Source: an uncultured Collinsella sp.
GTDB taxonomy: Bacteria; Actinomycetota; Coriobacteriia; Coriobacteriales; Coriobacteriaceae
Direction: 5' to 3'
Assembly (NCBI GenBank): GCA_958370325.1
Contig: CATXJW010000001.1
Span: 62,001-126,000 of the forward strand
Length of the DNA stretch: 64,000 nt
The notes below the pieces were generated by a model. The model did no database searches. It was given only the letters and a program-made list of their open reading frames with translations, and had not been told where the DNA came from. This document shows, in pieces, positions 19,963 to 29,087 of the stretch (within the stretch, counting starts at the first letter, position 1; each line of letters opens with the position of its first letter). The position numbers and the translations under genes were made by a program.

Positions 19963-20833
19963 TTTGTTGAGCGCGGCGGGCGGCACGGCGGGCCCTTGCC
20001 TCTTGAATCTCTTCGAGGTGGGCAATGATCTCGGCAGCGCTTTCCTCGATGGCTTTGCCGTCGGTACGCACCACAAAGCAGCCCAGGCGTTTCATGAGCG
20101 CGCGGGCTTCCGCAAGCTCACTACGCACGCTCTCAGGCTCGGCATAAGAGCCGGCAACGGCACGGGCGTAGTCATCGCCCAATCGGCTATCGCGAATTTC
20201 GGAAATCACATCGACGGTCGAAATCAGGCCGAACAGGCGCATCGGGTCGACCTCGTAAATCGACTTGGGCGGCTCCATGCCATGCGCCAGTGGGACATTG
20301 GCGACCTTGTAGCCCTGATAGGCTAAATACATCGACAGCGGCGTCTTGGATGTACGCGACACACCCAGCAGCACGATATCAGCACCCGACAGATCGTCAC
20401 AACCACGACCGTCATCGTGCTCAACGAAATACTCCATGGCCTCGATACGATGGAAATAGCGGTCATCGGTCTTGTGAATCACGCCCGCAACGCCCTTGGG
20501 CGGCACACCGATGAGCGACGACAGCACGGCAAGCGTCGGGCCGATCAGGTCGACCGAGCGAATGTGCAGCATGCCCAAGTAGTCGAGTACGCGAGCACGA
20601 AGGGCCGGGTCGACGATGGTATGGAACACGGCGATATCGCGATGGTCGGCATCGACGCGCGGCCCCACAAATGACTTGACCTGCTCCACGGAGGTCACCT
20701 TAGGCAGGCGAAAAACACGAAAAGCCCCTTCATCAAATTGCCCGGACGCCGCAAGCACCACCTCACAAGCGGTATCGCCGAGCGAGTCGGAGATAACGAT
20801 AACGGTGGGACGAGCGGTGACCGGGCAATCCAT
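19958..20833 (-). CDS. ppsR: Pyruvate, phosphate dikinase regulatory protein
   Basis: DUF299-family bifunctional enzyme: ADP-dependent kinase that inactivates PPDK on its regulatory Thr and Pi-dependent phosphorylase that reactivates it. Family signs include VIVISDSLGDTA near the N-terminus, and the P-loop-like GVSRTSKTPLSMYLA around residues 155-170, followed by YKVANVPL. Length is 291 residues with a basic C-terminal tail. ATG 20833 follows AAGGAG. It is 34 bases downstream of glyS, so probably co-transcribed with glyQS, and lies next to its target gene ppdK, which fixes the substrate as PPDK rather than PEP synthase. Confidence 0.94.
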   Translation of the reverse strand: MDCPVTARPTVIVISDSLGDTACEVVLAASGQFDEGAFRVFRLPKVTSVEQVKSFVGPRVDADHRDIAVFHTIVDPALRARVLDYLGMLHIRSVDLIGPTLAVLSSLIGVPPKGVAGVIHKTDDRYFHRIEAMEYFVEHDDGRGCDDLSGADIVLLGVSRTSKTPLSMYLAYQGYKVANVPLAHGMEPPKSIYEVDPMRLFGLISTVDVISEIRDSRLGDDYARAVAGSYAEPESVRSELAEARALMKRLGCFVVRTDGKAIEESAAEIIAHLEEIQEARARRAARRAQQK

Positions 20834-20867
20834 GCGGGGCTCCTTATGCGCTTATGCGCAGGCTGGC

Positions 20868-22964
20868 TTACTTTTTGCGGGCAAGCTCACCGATGTTGGC
20901 GATGCCGGAGAAAACGGCCTCGAAGCGGTTGAGCAGCTTAAGGCGATTATCGCGAAGCTGCTCGTCCTTGTCCATGACCATGACCTCATCGAAGAAACGG
21001 TCGATGGGGGCACGCAGGGCGGCAAGCGCGGCAAATGCGGCGGGGTAATCCTCGGCAGCAAGGGCGGCATCGACAGCGGTCTGGGCAGCCTCAGAGGCGT
21101 CGGCGAGCGCGAGCTCGGCCTCGCCCATCAGGCTGCGGTCGTAGTCCGCGCCCAGCTCGGGCTTGGAGATATGCGCGGCGCGGGCATAGGCGGTCGCCAG
21201 GTTGTCGAACGTCTCAGCGTCGTTCTTGCGGGCCTCGTCGAGGGCGGCGCAGCGGGCGAAGAAGACGGACGGGGCGATGATGTGCACCGCGGAGACGGCG
21301 GCGACGGTATCGGCCGGGATCTTTTCGTCGCGGGCCATGCTCACCAGACGACCGTGGAAGAAGTCGCGAACCTGCTGGGCGACCTCGGCGGCGTCGAACT
21401 CAATGCCCTGCTCGCTGTAAAGCTGCAGAGCAAAGTCAATCAGCGACGTGGGGTCGATCGGCAGACGGTCGCGCAGAATGTTGATGATGCCGATAGCGGC
21501 ACGACGCAGCGCGTAGGGGTCGGAGGAGCCGGTCGGGGGCTCGCCGATGGCAAAGATACCGGCGATGGTATCGAGCTTGTCGGCGCAGGCCACGATGCAG
21601 CCAGCGGTGCCCTCGGGCAGCTCGTCACCTGCGAAGCGGGGACGATAGTGGTCGCGGATAGCATGAGCGACCTCGTCATTCTCCCCCATCGCGGTGGCGT
21701 AGTAACCGCCCATCACGCCCTGCTGGCTCGTGAACTCGACGACGGCGTTGGACACCAGGTCGGCCTTGCACAGGTGAGCGGCGCGGCCGGCATCTGCGGC
21801 CAAGTGGGCACCCAGGTGAGCCTCGCGGGCAATAGCGAGCGCGAGCTGCTCAATACGCTCGGACTTGGCAAGCACGCTGCCGAGCTTCTCCTGGAAGGCG
21901 ACCTTGGCCAGGCGCTCACGGAACTCGTCGAGGGAGATCTTCAGGTCCTCCTCGTAGAAGAACTTGGCATCGTCCAGACGGGCGCGCACGACGCGCTCGT
22001 TGCCGTCGATCACGCGCTCGGCGTTCTCGGGCTTGCTATTGGAGACAACCACGAACTCACGCGTGAGCTTGCCCTCGCCGTCATAGATCGGGAAGTAGCG
22101 CTGGTTGGTGAGCATGGACTCGCAGATGATCTCGTGCGGGACCTTGAGGAACTCCTCATCGAAGGTACCGACGAGCACCGTCGGCCACTCGCAGAGGTTG
22201 ACGACCTCCTCGAAGACCTTCTTGGGCGTATCGACATGGCAGCCGGGACGGGCAGCCTCGACCTCGGCGATACCGGCGAGAATCGCCTCGCGACGGCGCT
22301 CGGCAGAAAGCACGCCGGCGTCCTCGAGCACCTGCTCGTAGGCGGCGGGGCTAGCGACAACGTGGTCACCGGGGCCAAGCACGCGATGGCCGCGCGTGGT
22401 GTTGCCGCTCGTCACGTCGGCAAACGACACGGGCACAACATCCTCGCCCAAAAGGCAGCAAATCCAGCGGACCGGGCGCACGAAGGTGGCGTGCTCGTGG
22501 CCCCAGCGCTGGGAGCGGTAGTTGGGCCACTGCAGGCCGGCGATGGTCTTCTCGCACAGAGCCGTCAGGATCGGAGTAGCCGGAGCGGAGGGAATGTTCT
22601 TCTCGGCAAAAACATACTCGCGACCGTCCGTATCCTCGCGACGGACCAGGTCCTCGGCAGCCACACCGCACTTGCGGGCGAAGCCCTGGGCGGCCTTGGT
22701 GGCGTTGCCGTCGGCATCGAAGGCAATGTTTGCCGCGGGACCGCGCTTGACCTCGTGAACCTCATCGGTCGCAGTGGCGACGTTGGCCACGAGCGCAGCC
22801 AGACGACGCGGACTCGAGATCACGCGGACCTCGCCATGGGCCAGACCGGCCTCGTCGAGGCCCTTGGCGATCATGGTGCCAAGCTGCTTGACGGCATTGT
22901 TCAGCGGTGCGGAGGGCATTTCCTCCGTACCGATCTCAAACAGGAAATCCTTAGCGTCTGCCAT
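20868..22964 (-). CDS. glyS: Glycyl-tRNA synthetase, beta subunit
   Basis: Large subunit of the tetrameric glycyl-tRNA synthetase; it binds and probably proofreads tRNA-Gly. The N-terminus FLFEIGTEEMPSAPL and the stretch ESMLTNQRYFPIYD are diagnostic, as is RRAAIGIINILRD. At 698 residues it is full length. It starts three bases after glyQ, so the two subunits are made together. Confidence 0.96.
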   Translation of the reverse strand: MADAKDFLFEIGTEEMPSAPLNNAVKQLGTMIAKGLDEAGLAHGEVRVISSPRRLAALVANVATATDEVHEVKRGPAANIAFDADGNATKAAQGFARKCGVAAEDLVRREDTDGREYVFAEKNIPSAPATPILTALCEKTIAGLQWPNYRSQRWGHEHATFVRPVRWICCLLGEDVVPVSFADVTSGNTTRGHRVLGPGDHVVASPAAYEQVLEDAGVLSAERRREAILAGIAEVEAARPGCHVDTPKKVFEEVVNLCEWPTVLVGTFDEEFLKVPHEIICESMLTNQRYFPIYDGEGKLTREFVVVSNSKPENAERVIDGNERVVRARLDDAKFFYEEDLKISLDEFRERLAKVAFQEKLGSVLAKSERIEQLALAIAREAHLGAHLAADAGRAAHLCKADLVSNAVVEFTSQQGVMGGYYATAMGENDEVAHAIRDHYRPRFAGDELPEGTAGCIVACADKLDTIAGIFAIGEPPTGSSDPYALRRAAIGIINILRDRLPIDPTSLIDFALQLYSEQGIEFDAAEVAQQVRDFFHGRLVSMARDEKIPADTVAAVSAVHIIAPSVFFARCAALDEARKNDAETFDNLATAYARAAHISKPELGADYDRSLMGEAELALADASEAAQTAVDAALAAEDYPAAFAALAALRAPIDRFFDEVMVMDKDEQLRDNRLKLLNRFEAVFSGIANIGELARKK

Positions 22965-22967
22965 GGC

Positions 22968-23879
22968 TTACGCCACCTCGCCTTCCTGGTCGGCATTCTC
23001 GTTGACTCCGGCGACCTCGGCCATGTAGGCCTCGCAGCACGCCTTGGCGACGGCGCGGACGCGCAGGATGTAGTTGGCACGCTCGACCGCGGACAGGGCG
23101 CCACGGGCATCGAGCAGGTTGAAAGCGTGGCTGCACTTCATGACACAGTCGTACGCCGGCAGCGGCAGCTTACGCTCCAGGCAGGAGTGGCACTCAGCCT
23201 CGTAGTCGTCAAACTTCTGACGCATCATCTCGACGTTAGCGACCTCAAAGTTGTAGGCGCTAAACTCGCGCTCGTTCTCGAGGAACACGTCGCCATAGGT
23301 CATGGGCGTACCGTCGGGCAGGTAGCTCCACACCAGATCGTAGACCGAGTTGACGCCCTGGGCGTACATGGCGATACGCTCCAGGCCATAGGTAATCTCG
23401 ACGGGCACGGGGTCGACCTCGATACCGCCCACCTGCTGGAAGTACGTAAACTGCGTGACCTCCATGCCGTTGAGCCAGACCTCCCAGCCAAGGCCCCAGG
23501 CGCCCAGGGTCGGGCTCTCCCAGTCGTCCTCGACAAAGCGAACGTCATGGTCGTTGGGGTCCAGGCCAATGGCGGCCAGCGAACCCAGGTAGAGCTCCTG
23601 GGCGTTGACCGGCGACGGCTTGATGAGCACCTGGAACTGATAGTAGTGCTGCATGCGGTTAGGGTTCTCGCCGTAGCGGCCGTCGGCGGGACGGCGGCAA
23701 GGTTGAGCATAGCAGGTGCGCCACTCGGCGGGACCGAGCGAGCGCAGCGTGGTCGCGGTATGGAAGGTACCGGCACCGACCTCGGAGTCATAGGGCTGCA
23801 TAATGACGCAGCCCCGCTCGCCCCAGTACTGCTGGAGGCGCAGGATGATGTCTTGGAAGGAAAGCGATGAAGCGTTCAT
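22968..23879 (-). CDS. glyQ: Glycyl-tRNA synthetase, alpha subunit
   Basis: Catalytic subunit forming glycyl-adenylate. The class II fold shows in [40 protein letters not shown], and [19 protein letters not shown]. Length is 303 residues from ATG 23879, preceded by AGAGG. A -10-like TATAGT lies at 23931-23926 on the minus strand, about 50 bases upstream, without a good -35. The leader is too short to hold a T-box, unlike glyQS in Bacillus. Confidence 0.96.
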   Translation of the reverse strand: MNASSLSFQDIILRLQQYWGERGCVIMQPYDSEVGAGTFHTATTLRSLGPAEWRTCYAQPCRRPADGRYGENPNRMQHYYQFQVLIKPSPVNAQELYLGSLAAIGLDPNDHDVRFVEDDWESPTLGAWGLGWEVWLNGMEVTQFTYFQQVGGIEVDPVPVEITYGLERIAMYAQGVNSVYDLVWSYLPDGTPMTYGDVFLENEREFSAYNFEVANVEMMRQKFDDYEAECHSCLERKLPLPAYDCVMKCSHAFNLLDARGALSAVERANYILRVRAVAKACCEAYMAEVAGVNENADQEGEVA

Positions 23880-23938
23880 GCCTCTAATATCCCCTCGTCG
23901 AAACGAATACACGGTTAGGTACTGTACTATAGCGGTTT

Positions 23939-24502
23939 TTAATCGATAGCGCCGATGCGGTTGAGCGGCCAGTAACGCACAAGCGCCACAGCGATCAAAT
24001 CAGAGCGATCGACGGGACCAAAGTAGCGTGAGTCGGCAGAGTTCTCTCGATTGTCGCCCATCACCCACACGCACCCGTCGGGAACGGTGTAGGGGTAACT
24101 CACCTGGGCGCCAGGCGCTTGGACCGAAAGCGGCCAGCTCATGCCGGTCGTATAGTCCTCATCGAGCGCCTGGCCGTCAACGACCACGCGACCGTCCTGC
24201 AAATCGACCGTCTGGCCGGCCGTGGCGATAACGCGCTTGACAAGAACATCGTGCTCGGAGGTGCCATCGGGGTTGTGGAACACCACGATATCACCCTGTT
24301 TGACGGGCTGACCGAGCTCGAGGCTCACCTTTTGTGCCAGGATCTGGTCGCCAATCTCGATCGTGTCCTCCATGGAGCCGGTGGGCACCACAAAGGGCTC
24401 GACCACAAAGGTGCGGATCAGGAAGGTGGCCACGAGCGCGATTACGATGACCGCGATCCACTCAAAGGCGCCCCTCAACGCGGAATGCTGCGATGGAACC
24501 AT
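23939..24502 (-). CDS. lepB: Signal peptidase I
   Basis: Membrane serine protease that removes signal peptides from secreted proteins. One N-terminal membrane helix (about residues 14-34) precedes PTGSMEDTI with the nucleophile Ser43; VKRVIATAG holds the general base Lys89; [11 protein letters not shown] is the family box E. The 187-residue size fits Gram-positive type I enzymes with a single anchor. Start ATG 24502 overlaps the trmD stop region and has GAGGAG five bases upstream. It ends the rpsP-khpA-rimM-trmD operon, where lepB and rplS are often neighbours. Confidence 0.94.
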   Translation of the reverse strand: MVPSQHSALRGAFEWIAVIVIALVATFLIRTFVVEPFVVPTGSMEDTIEIGDQILAQKVSLELGQPVKQGDIVVFHNPDGTSEHDVLVKRVIATAGQTVDLQDGRVVVDGQALDEDYTTGMSWPLSVQAPGAQVSYPYTVPDGCVWVMGDNRENSADSRYFGPVDRSDLIAVALVRYWPLNRIGAID

Positions 24503-24504
24503 TC

Positions 24505-25263
24505 TCACTCCTCGCTCTGCGAATACGAAGCGTCCAGAATCTCCTGCGCGTATGCGCGCTCCTGGGGCGTAAGCCGCGCCGTCTCGATCAGGTCGGGACG
24601 CCAGCGGCAGGTGCGCTCGATGGCATTCTTACGGCGCCAGGCGTCAACCTTGGCATGGTCACCGCTCACGAGCACCGGCGGCACGCCCTCGCCGTTGAAT
24701 TCGGCAGGACGGGTGTACTGCGCATACTCGAGCAGGCCTCCGTCCTCGGCGGTCGAGAACGACTCGTCGACGTTGCTCATCTCGTCACCAAGGGCGCCGG
24801 GAATCAGGCGTACGACGGCATCGGCAACGACCATAGCGGGAAGCTCGCCGCCCGTGAGCACGTAATCGCCGATCGACAGGCGCTCGTCGGCATACGCATA
24901 GGCACGCTCGTCGACACCTTCGTAACGGCTGCACACAAACAGCAGGCGCTCGCTTTTGAGCAGGCGCTCGGCCACATGCTGCGTAAAGGGCTCGCCGCAC
25001 GGGGTGAAGAACACCACCGTCGGCTTGGGGCCCTCCGCGCTAATGGCCTCGATGGCCTCGGCGATAGGCTCGACCTTCATGAGCATGCCCTGCCCGCCGC
25101 CGTACGGCTCGTCATCGACGGTACGATGGCGGTCGTGCGTCCAGCCGCGCAGGTTATACGCCTTAAAATCAAAAAGGCCGGCCTTGCGGGCGCGGCCCAA
25201 AATCGATGTGGACATGACGGGCTCAAACATCTCGGGAAAGACCGAAAGGGTCTCGATCAGCAT
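24505..25263 (-). CDS. trmD: tRNA (guanine-37-N1) methyltransferase
   Basis: Methylates G37 next to the anticodon with SAM, preventing +1 frameshifts. The knotted SPOUT fold is recognised by ETLSVFPEMFEPVMSTSILG, DDEPYGGGQGMLMK, CSRYEGVDERA, and SIGDYVLTGGELPAMV. The 252-residue length is typical. It follows rimM by 10 bases. Confidence 0.97.
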   Translation of the reverse strand: MLIETLSVFPEMFEPVMSTSILGRARKAGLFDFKAYNLRGWTHDRHRTVDDEPYGGGQGMLMKVEPIAEAIEAISAEGPKPTVVFFTPCGEPFTQHVAERLLKSERLLFVCSRYEGVDERAYAYADERLSIGDYVLTGGELPAMVVADAVVRLIPGALGDEMSNVDESFSTAEDGGLLEYAQYTRPAEFNGEGVPPVLVSGDHAKVDAWRRKNAIERTCRWRPDLIETARLTPQERAYAQEILDASYSQSEE

Positions 25264-25273
25264 GTTGTCCTCC

Positions 25274-25795
25274 CTACTTGTCCATATCGATCAGGCCGTC
25301 CATAACGTGGACGGAAATTGTTCCTGTGTCGGGAAGATCGAGCACAACCTGCTCGATCACGGGAATCAGTACCTCGCCGTACCGATCGCCCTCGACAACC
25401 CAAACATCGTTAGCGGGCGTCGACATGATCTCGACGATCGTGCCGAGTGAACCGAAGCGCTCGTCGACCACCTCGCGACCCATCAGGTCGGTATAGGCGG
25501 CGTCGAGTGAATCGAGCTCAAAGTCGTCACGATTTGCCAGCACATAGCATCCCGTGATGCCCTCGGCGGCCGTCAAGTCGTCAATGCCCTCAAACGAGAC
25601 CAGATCGCCATCGCCCGTATCGGTGACGGACACGACCGTGCAAAAGCGGTCGCGCTTGAGCGCCGGCGGCGTCAGGGCGACGCGCATACCCGGCTCTAAT
25701 ACAGAAGGAAGCCCCCGCAGCGGCTGCGCGAGGACCTCCCCCTTCCTTCCGTGTGGCTTGACCACACGGGCGATGTTTTTGTACTGGGACCTCAA
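25274..25795 (-). CDS. rimM: Ribosome maturation factor RimM
   Basis: Helps assemble the head of the 30S subunit by binding S19. The N-terminal RimM domain contains IARVVKPHGRKGEVLAQPL, and the PRC-barrel-like C-terminal half contains LMGREVVDERFGSLGTIVEI and VLIPVIEQVV. Length is 173 residues with TTG 25795 as start, four bases after the khpA stop; the Shine-Dalgarno match (TAGGA) is close and weak, so coupling to khpA is likely. Gene order khpA-rimM-trmD confirms the call. Confidence 0.93.
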   Translation of the reverse strand: MRSQYKNIARVVKPHGRKGEVLAQPLRGLPSVLEPGMRVALTPPALKRDRFCTVVSVTDTGDGDLVSFEGIDDLTAAEGITGCYVLANRDDFELDSLDAAYTDLMGREVVDERFGSLGTIVEIMSTPANDVWVVEGDRYGEVLIPVIEQVVLDLPDTGTISVHVMDGLIDMDK

Positions 25796-25799
25796 GGTC

Positions 25800-26084
25800 C
25801 TAGCCCAGAACCTCTACCTCGACAGCAGTGTCGAGGCGAGCGGCCAGTGCACGGGCGAGCGTGCGAATGGCCTTGATGGTACGGCCACGACGGCCGATGA
25901 CCTTAGCGACGTCATCCTCGGCGACAGAAACCTCGATCGTAGAGGCGTCGTCACCATCGATGACCTCAAGGCTCACGGAATCCGGGTCGTCGACGATCTG
26001 AACAACGAGATATTCGACGAGATCGGCGATGCGATCTGAGAGCATTGCCTCACCCTCGAGCTGTGCAGCGTCAACCTCAGGCAC
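25800..26084 (-). CDS. khpA: KH-domain RNA-binding protein
   Basis: Small global RNA-binding protein (94 residues) that in Gram-positive bacteria pairs with KhpB/Jag. The KH domain GxxG loop is GRRGRTIKAIRTLARA near residues 64-79. It starts with GTG at 26084 behind GAGGAG and lies between rpsP and rimM, its conserved place. The acidic N-terminus is usual. Confidence 0.93.
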   Translation of the reverse strand: MPEVDAAQLEGEAMLSDRIADLVEYLVVQIVDDPDSVSLEVIDGDDASTIEVSVAEDDVAKVIGRRGRTIKAIRTLARALAARLDTAVEVEVLG

Positions 26085-26087
26085 GAT

Positions 26088-26429
26088 TTACTCCTCGGCG
26101 CCCTCAGCGGCCTCAGCGGCAGCCTTAGCGGCCTCGGCCTCTTTGGCGAGCTGCTTCTTGGACTTCTTGACGACGGTCTCGGTCTTCTCGCCCTCGTTGG
26201 CGGCCTTGACCAGAGCGGCGACGGCGTCGGTGAGCTGAGCGCCCTTGGACTGCCAGTCAGCGATCTTCTCGAGGTCGAGGTTGATGGTCTTGGGGGCGGT
26301 CATCGGGTTGTAGCGGCCAACCTCCTCGATGATACGACCGTCACGCGGGGCGCGGGAATCGGCGACGACGACACGGTAGTACGGACGCTTCTTAGCGCCG
26401 TGACGAGCAAGGCGAATCTTGACTGCCAA
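26088..26429 (-). CDS. rpsP: Small ribosomal subunit protein bS16
   Basis: 30S assembly protein. [20 protein letters not shown] and [19 protein letters not shown] are the family core; an Ala/Glu/Lys-rich tail of about 30 residues ([20 protein letters not shown]) extends beyond it, common in actinobacteria. The start is a TTG at 26429, six bases after GGAGGAG. It heads the rpsP-khpA-rimM-trmD-lepB operon. Confidence 0.96.
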   Translation of the reverse strand: MAVKIRLARHGAKKRPYYRVVVADSRAPRDGRIIEEVGRYNPMTAPKTINLDLEKIADWQSKGAQLTDAVAALVKAANEGEKTETVVKKSKKQLAKEAEAAKAAAEAAEGAEE

Positions 26430-26485
26430 AGGAAACTCCTCCAACCAAGCAGCTTTAGGCTGCAACTACAAACAAACAGTTGAAC

Positions 26486-26514
26486 ATAATACGCCATCGA
26501 CGCGGGCAGGTGAA
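26486..26514 (-). promoter_or_regulatory. Promoter of the rpsP operon
   Basis: TTCACC (26514-26509) and TATTAT (26491-26486) on the minus strand with a 17-base spacer; the -35 matches four of six consensus bases. The predicted leader is about 50 nt. Confidence 0.6.
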
Positions 26515-26618
26515 GTCCGTGAGACCAACTTCTTCGGTGTAGTCGAGGGCAAATCCATATCTTAGACAAGAATTCGGGATTTGCAAGCACATACACGCAC
26601 CCCACATGAGCTGCGCGG

Positions 26619-26624
26619 TATACT
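26619..26624 (+). promoter_or_regulatory. Putative -10 element of dinB
   Basis: TATACT on the plus strand ends seven bases before the ATG at 26631, so transcription would begin at or next to that ATG. Either the mRNA is leaderless, or translation starts at ATG 26670 behind GAGGA. No good -35 and no exact LexA box (CGAAC-N4-GTTCG) was seen. Confidence 0.5.
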
Positions 26625-26630
26625 CATGAC

Positions 26631-27893
26631 ATGGAAAGATGCGAACATACATACGGTTATGAGGATGCCATGGGCGTCACACCGCCTCCCTGGACGGGTT
26701 CGGCGGTGGGCCTCATGGACCTCGATGCATTTTTTGCGAGCGTGGAGATGCTCGATCATCCCGAATGGCGCGGAAAGCCACTCATCGTGGGCGGAGACGC
26801 CGACTCGCGTGGCGTCGTGTCCACGTGTTCGTATGAGGCACGTCGCTTTGGCGTGCGCTCTGCCATGGCCTCGGCCGAGGCGCGGCGCTTGTGCCCGCAA
26901 GCCATTTGGACGCACGGGCACTTTGATCGCTACCGCGAGGTGAGCGCGCAGGTCATGGCGATTCTTGCCGAGGAGACGCCGCGCGTTGAGCGCGTATCCA
27001 TCGACGAAGCCTTTATCGATATCACACCGGGTCGCTTTGCGCCCGAGGACCCACTGCTGGTTGCACGGCGTATAAGCGACCGTGTGGCAGCGCTGGGAGT
27101 GACGTGCTCCATTGGCGTGGGCTGCAACAAGACGGTCGCAAAGATCGCAAGCGAGCGGGATAAGCCGTTTGGGCTGACCATCGTGCGCCCCGGAACCGAG
27201 CAGCGCTTTTTGGCCGCGCTGCCGGTATCTGCCATGAGCGGCATCGGGCGCTCGGCCGAGGAGCGACTGCGCCGTATGCGCATCTACACGCTCGGCGAGC
27301 TGTCACGCGCGCCGGAATCCACCTTGGCCTCTATTTTTGGCGTCAACGGCGAACGTATGCGTCAGCGTGCGCTGGGACTTGAAATCTCCGAAGTCACGAG
27401 TCTCGATGAAGAGCGCGAGGTCAAGTCGGTCAGCAATGAACGCACCTTTGCGAAAGATTTGACTGAGCGCGGGGACATCGAAGCGGCGATTGCGCTGCTG
27501 GGTGAGTCGGTTGGACGCCGCCTGCGCCGTCAGGGACTGACGGGCGGCACGGTAACGCTCAAGCTTAAGTATTCGTATGGCAGCGGGCGTACGGCACAGC
27601 GCCGGCTGTCTCATCCGACCGACGATGAGAACATCTTCGTGGCGGTTGCACTCGAACTGCTCGACAACATCTGGCAGGAAGGCATGCATGTTCGCTTAGC
27701 GGGCATCGGCATGAGTGACTTCGACCACCAAGGCGGCATCCAGACCGACCTGTTCTGCGAAGTCGACGACCGCGGAGCCCAATCAAGCGACCGTCGTGAC
27801 CTCTCGGTCGCTATCGACGCCGTCCGAGACAAGTTCGGCGACACCGCCCTATCTTTCGGCCGCCAATCCCGCTTCAACGATAACCGCCTTTAG
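26631..27893 (+). CDS. dinB: DNA polymerase IV (Y family)
   Basis: Error-prone translesion polymerase. The catalytic sites are intact: GLMDLDAFFASVEMLDHPEW with the first metal-binding Asp pair, YEARRFGVRSAM, and VERVSIDEAFIDIT (SIDE motif). The little-finger domain follows, ending near the C-terminus with DKFGDTALSFGRQS. It is about 420 residues from ATG 26631, or 407 from ATG 26670, which has the better ribosome binding site. It is the only convincing plus-strand gene in the window and is convergent with rsfS, sharing the terminator region at 27896-27938. A beta-clamp binding peptide is not obvious. Confidence 0.95.
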   Translation: MERCEHTYGYEDAMGVTPPPWTGSAVGLMDLDAFFASVEMLDHPEWRGKPLIVGGDADSRGVVSTCSYEARRFGVRSAMASAEARRLCPQAIWTHGHFDRYREVSAQVMAILAEETPRVERVSIDEAFIDITPGRFAPEDPLLVARRISDRVAALGVTCSIGVGCNKTVAKIASERDKPFGLTIVRPGTEQRFLAALPVSAMSGIGRSAEERLRRMRIYTLGELSRAPESTLASIFGVNGERMRQRALGLEISEVTSLDEEREVKSVSNERTFAKDLTERGDIEAAIALLGESVGRRLRRQGLTGGTVTLKLKYSYGSGRTAQRRLSHPTDDENIFVAVALELLDNIWQEGMHVRLAGIGMSDFDHQGGIQTDLFCEVDDRGAQSSDRRDLSVAIDAVRDKFGDTALSFGRQSRFNDNRL

Positions 27894-27895
27894 GC

Positions 27896-27938
27896 AAAAA
27901 GAAAGCCGGGCAGGTGCGGAAAACCGCAACTGCCCGGC
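27896..27938 (-). terminator. Terminator between rsfS and dinB
   Basis: Minus strand GCCGGGCA ... TGCCCGGC, with an inner GCGG/CCGC stem, followed by TTTCTTTTT. Its U-tract suits minus-strand transcription from rsfS; the hairpin may also stop dinB transcripts less efficiently. Confidence 0.85.
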
Positions 27939-27952
27939 GAAATGCGCGAAGC

Positions 27953-27983
27953 TAGCTAAAAAGCCCCGTATCAAATGAGCTAC
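27953..27983 (-). repeat. Third copy of the TAGCTC...GGGGCT repeat
   Basis: Minus strand GTAGCTCATTTGATACGGGG then CTTTTTAGCTA starts inside the rsfS stop codon. It matches the copy at 19901-19933 at most positions, including the complementary ends. Confidence 0.6.
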
Positions 27984-28438
27984 TAGAGGAGATTGAGGGG
28001 GAGCTGGGGGGCGTCACCCCAGAGCTTTTCTAGGCGGTAGAAGTCGCGGGCTTCGGGAGTGAAGACGTGGACGACGACCGAACCGTAGTCCATGAGCATC
28101 CAGGTCTTCTGCTCGCGGCCCTCAATGGAGAACGGATGCTCGCCGCAAGCCTCGGCGACCTTCTCCTCGATCTCGTCGACGATCGAATCGACCTGGCGGT
28201 TGTTGGTACCGGTGGCAAGCACAAAGTAGTCGCACACGTCGGAAAGCTCGGTCAGGTCGAGCACCTGCACGTCCTCGCCCTTCTTGTCGTAGGCGGCCTG
28301 CGCGGCGGCGCGGGCGACATCCTCGGCGGCGACACCGCTCGCGGACAGCGAGGCGGCGGTGCGGTCGGACGTGGCGGCGAAGCTCTTGTGCTCCACACCT
28401 TCAAGAATCTGCTCGTCAGTCATGGTCTCGTCGGCCAT
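27983..28438 (-). CDS. rsfS: Ribosome silencing factor RsfS
   Basis: Binds uL14 on the large subunit and blocks subunit joining when nutrients are short. The core VLDLTELSDVCDYFVLATGTN, RQVDSIVDEIEEKV, and WMLMDYGSVVVHVFTPEARDFYRLEKLWGD-like end are diagnostic (read in short pieces here). An Ala-rich N-terminal extension of about 50 residues precedes it. Start ATG 28438 follows AAAGAGGT. It is the last gene of the obgE-nadD-yqeK-rsfS cluster. Confidence 0.93.
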   Translation of the reverse strand: MADETMTDEQILEGVEHKSFAATSDRTAASLSASGVAAEDVARAAAQAAYDKKGEDVQVLDLTELSDVCDYFVLATGTNNRQVDSIVDEIEEKVAEACGEHPFSIEGREQKTWMLMDYGSVVVHVFTPEARDFYRLEKLWGDAPQLPLNLL

Positions 28439-28466
28439 GGAATACCTCTTTCTAGACACACCCGAG

Positions 28467-29075
28467 CTAGCGCAGCTGGGCGTAATGGTTGTAAATCGTA
28501 ACAGCCGTGGGATAAAGATAGCGCCCGGACTGGATCACATAGACCAGACCCTGCGCAAAACAGGAGAAGAACAACTCGTCGAGCGAGGACTTCCCCACCA
28601 TCTTGCGCAGCGCATGGGCATAGTCGCCGTGGCGGTTGGGCTCGATGGCATCGGCCACAAAGACCACCATATCGAGCGGCGTCATGTCGCAGGCACCCAC
28701 GGTGTGACGGTCGACGGCCTGGAAAACGGCCGGCGACAGCTCGGGGAAAAGCTGCGGAAGCTCATAGGCGGCAACAGGGCCATGCAAAAGCGGCGTCGCG
28801 GCGGAAGGAGAGCCGGCAACCTTGATGCCATAGTGAAGCGCGCGGGCCACGAGCTCGTCATCGGAAAGAACCTTGTCCCAGTCGTGAATTAAGCCGGCGG
28901 CAGCCGCATCAAAGCGGTCAACGCCGTAGACCTCGGCCAGATGAAGTGCGGTCTCGGCAACACCCAGCGAATGCACATAGCGCTTGCGCTTATCTTTCAT
29001 GCGAACATCGAGCAGCTCTTGAATGCGCTTGAGCAGCGCGCGCTCATCGCCCTCAAACTGATCCTCTACCGACAA
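28467..29075 (-). CDS. yqeK: YqeK-family HD hydrolase (Ap4A hydrolase)
   Basis: HD-domain phosphohydrolase; family members split diadenosine tetraphosphate symmetrically. Metal ligands are visible as YVHSLGVAETALHLAE (first His), AGLIHDWDKVLSDDEL (HD), HGPVAAYEL (His) and VVFVADAIEPNRHGDY (final Asp). It has 202 residues from TTG 29075, which follows a G-rich Shine-Dalgarno-like stretch. nadD-yqeK-rsfS is a widely conserved order. Confidence 0.9.
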   Translation of the reverse strand: MSVEDQFEGDERALLKRIQELLDVRMKDKRKRYVHSLGVAETALHLAEVYGVDRFDAAAAGLIHDWDKVLSDDELVARALHYGIKVAGSPSAATPLLHGPVAAYELPQLFPELSPAVFQAVDRHTVGACDMTPLDMVVFVADAIEPNRHGDYAHALRKMVGKSSLDELFFSCFAQGLVYVIQSGRYLYPTAVTIYNHYAQLR

Positions 29076-29087
29076 CGTAGCCCCCCA

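Noticed and set aside
20616..23870. Plus-strand open frame of 1084 codons opposite glyS and glyQ
   Set aside because: It spans two real genes on the other strand, has no domain, and reflects the rarity of stop codons in the complementary frame of GC-rich genes.
23880..23938. T-box riboswitch ahead of glyQS
   Set aside because: Only 59 bases lie between lepB and glyQ, too short for a T-box, and no specifier or AGGGUGG-type T-box sequence is present.
26640..26662. LexA/SOS box near the dinB start (GAAC-N8-GGTT)
   Set aside because: Does not match the CGAAC-N4-GTTCG consensus in spacing or right half, so I do not list it as an operator.
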